Source of the DNA: Phaeodactylibacter xiamenensis
GTDB lineage: Bacteria > Bacteroidota > Bacteroidia > Chitinophagales > Saprospiraceae
NCBI RefSeq assembly: GCF_000759025.1
Contig: NZ_JPOS01000004.1
Coordinates: 62,001 to 126,000 of the forward strand
Length of the DNA stretch: 64,000 bases
Direction of reading: 5' to 3'
Shown here: one piece after another, positions 61,767-64,000 of the stretch
Layout: every line of letters begins with the position of its first letter
Position numbering within the stretch: the first letter of the stretch is position 1
Notes under the pieces: model-generated
The model's input: only the letters and a program-made list of their open reading frames with translations
Database searches by the model: none
Told to the model about the DNA's origin: nothing
Position numbers and translations under genes: made by a program

Positions 61767-63473
61767 ATGTACTTCAACAGCAAGGGCAAAACCGACAACA
61801 CCTATGATGCCATCGTCGTAGGCTCGGGCATCAGTGGTGGCTGGGCCGCCAAGGAACTTTGCGAGAAAGGCCTGAAGACCATCGTTCTGGAACGTGGGCG
61901 TATGGTACGTCACGGCGACTACCCCACTGCCATGAAAGAAATCTGGGAGTTGCCCAACCGCAACAAGCTCACACAGGAGGAACTCAAAGATTACCCCAAA
62001 CAGCAGCGTACGGGTTATACCATGGCACCTTCCACCAAGCACTGGTGGGTGAAGGACACGGAGCACCCTTACACTGAAGAGAAGCGCTTTGACTGGATAC
62101 GGGGCTACCACGTGGGTGGCCGCTCCATCATGTGGGGCCGGCATTCTTACCGGCTGAGCGATCTGGATTTCGAGGCCAACGCCAAAGACGGCTACGGCGT
62201 AGACTGGCCCATCCGCTACAAAGACCTGGCGCCCTGGTACGACCACGTGGAGCGCTTTGCAGGCATTCAGGGCACTGCCGAGGGGCTACCCCATCTACCG
62301 GACGGGCAATTTCAGCCCGGCATCCCCCTCAACTGTATTGAGGAACACCTCAAAGACAGCATGAAGGCCAACTTCGGCAGAACTTTGACCATCGGCCGTA
62401 CAGCCAACCTCACGCAGGCCATCCATGGGCGGGGCGCCTGTCAGTTCCGCAACCGCTGTATCCGGGGCTGTCCGTACGGTGCCTACTTCAGCAGCAATGC
62501 CGCTACCCTGCCGGCTGCAGAAGCCACCGGCAATATGACGCTGCGCCCAAATTCAGTGGTGCACTCCATTATTTACGATCCGGAAACGCAGAAAGCCAAA
62601 GGCGTGCGGGTGCTCGATGCAGAGACCGGAGAGGCGATGGAGTTCTATGCGAAGATCGTCTTCCTTTGTGCTTCTGCCCTGGGCTCCACGTTCATCCTGA
62701 TGAACTCCGCCGATGAGTACAATCCCGATGGGTTGGGCAACAGCTCCGGACAACTCGGCCATAACCTAATGGATCACCACTTCCGGGCCGGTGCACAGGG
62801 CATACACGATGACTATGGCGACCGGTACGATGAAGGGCGGCGCCCAACCGGCTTTTACATCCCCCGTTTCCGCAACCTCGACAAGCGTACCGAGCGCAAG
62901 GATTATATCCGTGGCTTCGGTTATCAGGGTGGTGGCAGCCGCCAAAACTGGGTACGGGGCATTAAGGAAATGGATAAGGGGCTGGGCGCGGAGTACAAAG
63001 CGCAACTCATTACACCAGGCCCCTGGCAGGTAGGCATGGGCGCATTTGGGGAGTGCCTGCCTTATTATGAAAACCACGTCAGGCTGAACAAGGACGTTAC
63101 CGATAAGCATGGGCTGCCTACTCTTACCATCGACTGTGAGTTTAAGGAAAATGAGCGTATCATGCGGCAGGATATGATGGACTCGGCAGCTGAAATGCTG
63201 GAGGCTGCGGGTTTCCGGAATGTCGAAACCTTTGACGCCGGTTCCTATCCGGGGCTGGGCATACACGAAATGGGCACCGCCAGAATGGGCCGCAGCGCGA
63301 AAACCTCCGTGCTCAACGGTACCAATCAGGTATGGGATTGCCCGAATGTTTTTGTGACCGATGGCGCCTGTATGACCTCCGCTGGTTGCCAGAACCCATC
63401 GCTTACCTACATGGCACTTACGGCACGCGCTGCCGATCATGCAGTGCAGGAACTCAAAAAAATGAACCTCTGA
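61767..63473 (+). CDS. GMC-family FAD oxidoreductase (gluconate 2-dehydrogenase large-subunit type)
   Basis: A 568-residue flavoprotein. The ADP-binding loop is VVGSGISGGWAAKELCEKG near residue 13; GHNLMDHHF and the C-terminal GMC motifs (GIHEMGTARMG, VFVTDGACMTSAGCQNPSLTYMALTARAADH) complete it. A Cys cluster (CQFRNRCIRGCPYG) is typical of this branch. It would oxidise a sugar or sugar acid. It has no signal peptide of its own and is followed 2 bp later by its small partner subunit, which carries one, as in periplasmic dehydrogenase complexes. Confidence 0.93.
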   Translation: MYFNSKGKTDNTYDAIVVGSGISGGWAAKELCEKGLKTIVLERGRMVRHGDYPTAMKEIWELPNRNKLTQEELKDYPKQQRTGYTMAPSTKHWWVKDTEHPYTEEKRFDWIRGYHVGGRSIMWGRHSYRLSDLDFEANAKDGYGVDWPIRYKDLAPWYDHVERFAGIQGTAEGLPHLPDGQFQPGIPLNCIEEHLKDSMKANFGRTLTIGRTANLTQAIHGRGACQFRNRCIRGCPYGAYFSSNAATLPAAEATGNMTLRPNSVVHSIIYDPETQKAKGVRVLDAETGEAMEFYAKIVFLCASALGSTFILMNSADEYNPDGLGNSSGQLGHNLMDHHFRAGAQGIHDDYGDRYDEGRRPTGFYIPRFRNLDKRTERKDYIRGFGYQGGGSRQNWVRGIKEMDKGLGAEYKAQLITPGPWQVGMGAFGECLPYYENHVRLNKDVTDKHGLPTLTIDCEFKENERIMRQDMMDSAAEMLEAAGFRNVETFDAGSYPGLGIHEMGTARMGRSAKTSVLNGTNQVWDCPNVFVTDGACMTSAGCQNPSLTYMALTARAADHAVQELKKMNL

Positions 63474-63475
63474 TC

Positions 63476-64000
63476 ATGGACAGAAGAGAAGCCATAAAAA
63501 GAACCGTTTTGCTGACCGGTGCGGCCCTGTCTGCTTCCACCATAACCGCTGTGCTTAATGGCTGTCAGGCAGAAGCCTCCACCGCAACTGCCTGGGCACC
63601 GAAGTTTTTTGATGCCCAACAGGCAGCCGCCCTTTCGGAAATTGCAGAGACCATACTGCCCGCCACAGAAACACCGGGCGCGAAAGATGTGGGCGTACCG
63701 GAATTCATCGACCAGCTTGCCGCTACCTGTCTGCCGGAAGAAGAGCAAATGTCCCTGCGCGATAGTATAGAGCAGATTGAAGCCCAAGCTCAGTCGAAAC
63801 ATAACAAAACCTTCACAGGCCTTGACTCCGAAGAGCGGCTCGCCTTGCTCAATACCATAGATGCAGAAGCCCGCAGTATAGAGACGGTGCCGGATGATAT
63901 GGGCGAGACGGCATGGTCCGGCTTCCTTAAGCTCAAGCAACTCGTGCTGCTTGGATATTTCACTTCGGAAAAGGTAGGTACGGAAGTGACCGCTTTCCTG
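63476..64000 (+). CDS. Gluconate 2-dehydrogenase subunit 3-like protein (partial, runs off window)
   Basis: At least 175 residues, with no stop before the window end. The N-terminus DRREAIKRTVLLTGAALSASTITAVLNGC resembles a Tat-like or Sec lipoprotein signal (RR followed by a hydrophobic core and lipobox VLNGC). The mature part (FDAQQAAALSEIAETILPATETPGAKDVGVPEFIDQLAAT) is the standard subunit 3 pattern. It starts 2 bp after the GMC gene, so the two are co-translated and probably form a complex, with this subunit carrying the enzyme across the membrane. Confidence 0.9.
   Translation, partial: MDRREAIKRTVLLTGAALSASTITAVLNGCQAEASTATAWAPKFFDAQQAAALSEIAETILPATETPGAKDVGVPEFIDQLAATCLPEEEQMSLRDSIEQIEAQAQSKHNKTFTGLDSEERLALLNTIDAEARSIETVPDDMGETAWSGFLKLKQLVLLGYFTSEKVGTEVTAFL

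Noticed and set aside
1-64000. tRNA, rRNA or CRISPR loci
   Set aside because: No stretch with tRNA-like arms and CCA ends, no conserved rRNA motifs and no regularly spaced repeats were found by eye.

Overview
The window comes from a Bacteroidota chromosome, most likely the Saprospiria (Lewinella/Phaeodactylibacter type). The evidence is a complete type IX secretion (T9SS)/gliding core locus (porP/sprF-gldK-gldL-gldM-gldN), many secreted proteins with T9SS type A ('PNP...') or type B ('FSPNGDGxND') C-terminal sorting domains, promoters of the Bacteroidota kind (TTG/TTTG, 19-20 bp, TAnnTTTG), and balanced base composition. The lineage is inference. No rRNA, tRNA or CRISPR array was seen.

Layout. 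1-1,000: an ArsR-type regulator, its terminator and a 169-bp MITE-like element. 1,000-9,600 (minus strand): gldN, gldM, gldL, gldK, porP/sprF and a DUF255 thioredoxin-domain protein; the gldK/gldL and gldM/gldN junctions carry long hairpin-rich spacers. 9,700-17,000: ankyrin protein, S24 repressor divergent from a cell-wall glucosaminidase, acyl-CoA oxidase, HtrA protease and mannose-6-phosphate isomerase. 17,600-21,700: rhodanese and a three-gene glycosyltransferase run. 21,800-32,100: beta-helix lipoprotein, histidine ammonia-lyase, T9SS cargo, a secreted tyrosinase split by an IS66-like element, a Rof-like protein, an NAD-dependent epimerase and a secreted serine hydrolase. 32,200-45,100: a RelE/ParE-type toxin-antitoxin pair, DUF2911 protein, methylglyoxal synthase, MltF-like lytic transglycosylase, a large PKD-repeat adhesin, LOG protein, adenosylhomocysteinase, HupE/UreJ protein, hemC, a frameshifted acyltransferase and a REC-histidine kinase. 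45,300-51,500: two T9SS cargo genes, the second split by an IS4-like element. 52,200-64,000: LytTR regulator, BlaI/BlaR-type operon with three operator palindromes, two exported proteins of unknown role, a Rieske oxygenase, an SprB-repeat adhesin, and a GMC oxidoreductase with its small partner subunit, cut by the window end.

How it fits together. The T9SS core would export at least seven cargo proteins encoded here (tyrosinase, serine hydrolase, adhesins, beta-propeller and beta-helix proteins). Two cargo genes are interrupted by insertion sequences with intact target duplications; removing either element on paper restores one continuous reading frame, so both insertions look recent. Three families of short inverted-repeat elements, each with two copies in the window, sit in gene borders and in places supply stop codons or C-terminal codons. 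The most informative regulatory site is the blaI promoter, whose -33/-7 elements interleave with three 16-bp palindromes.
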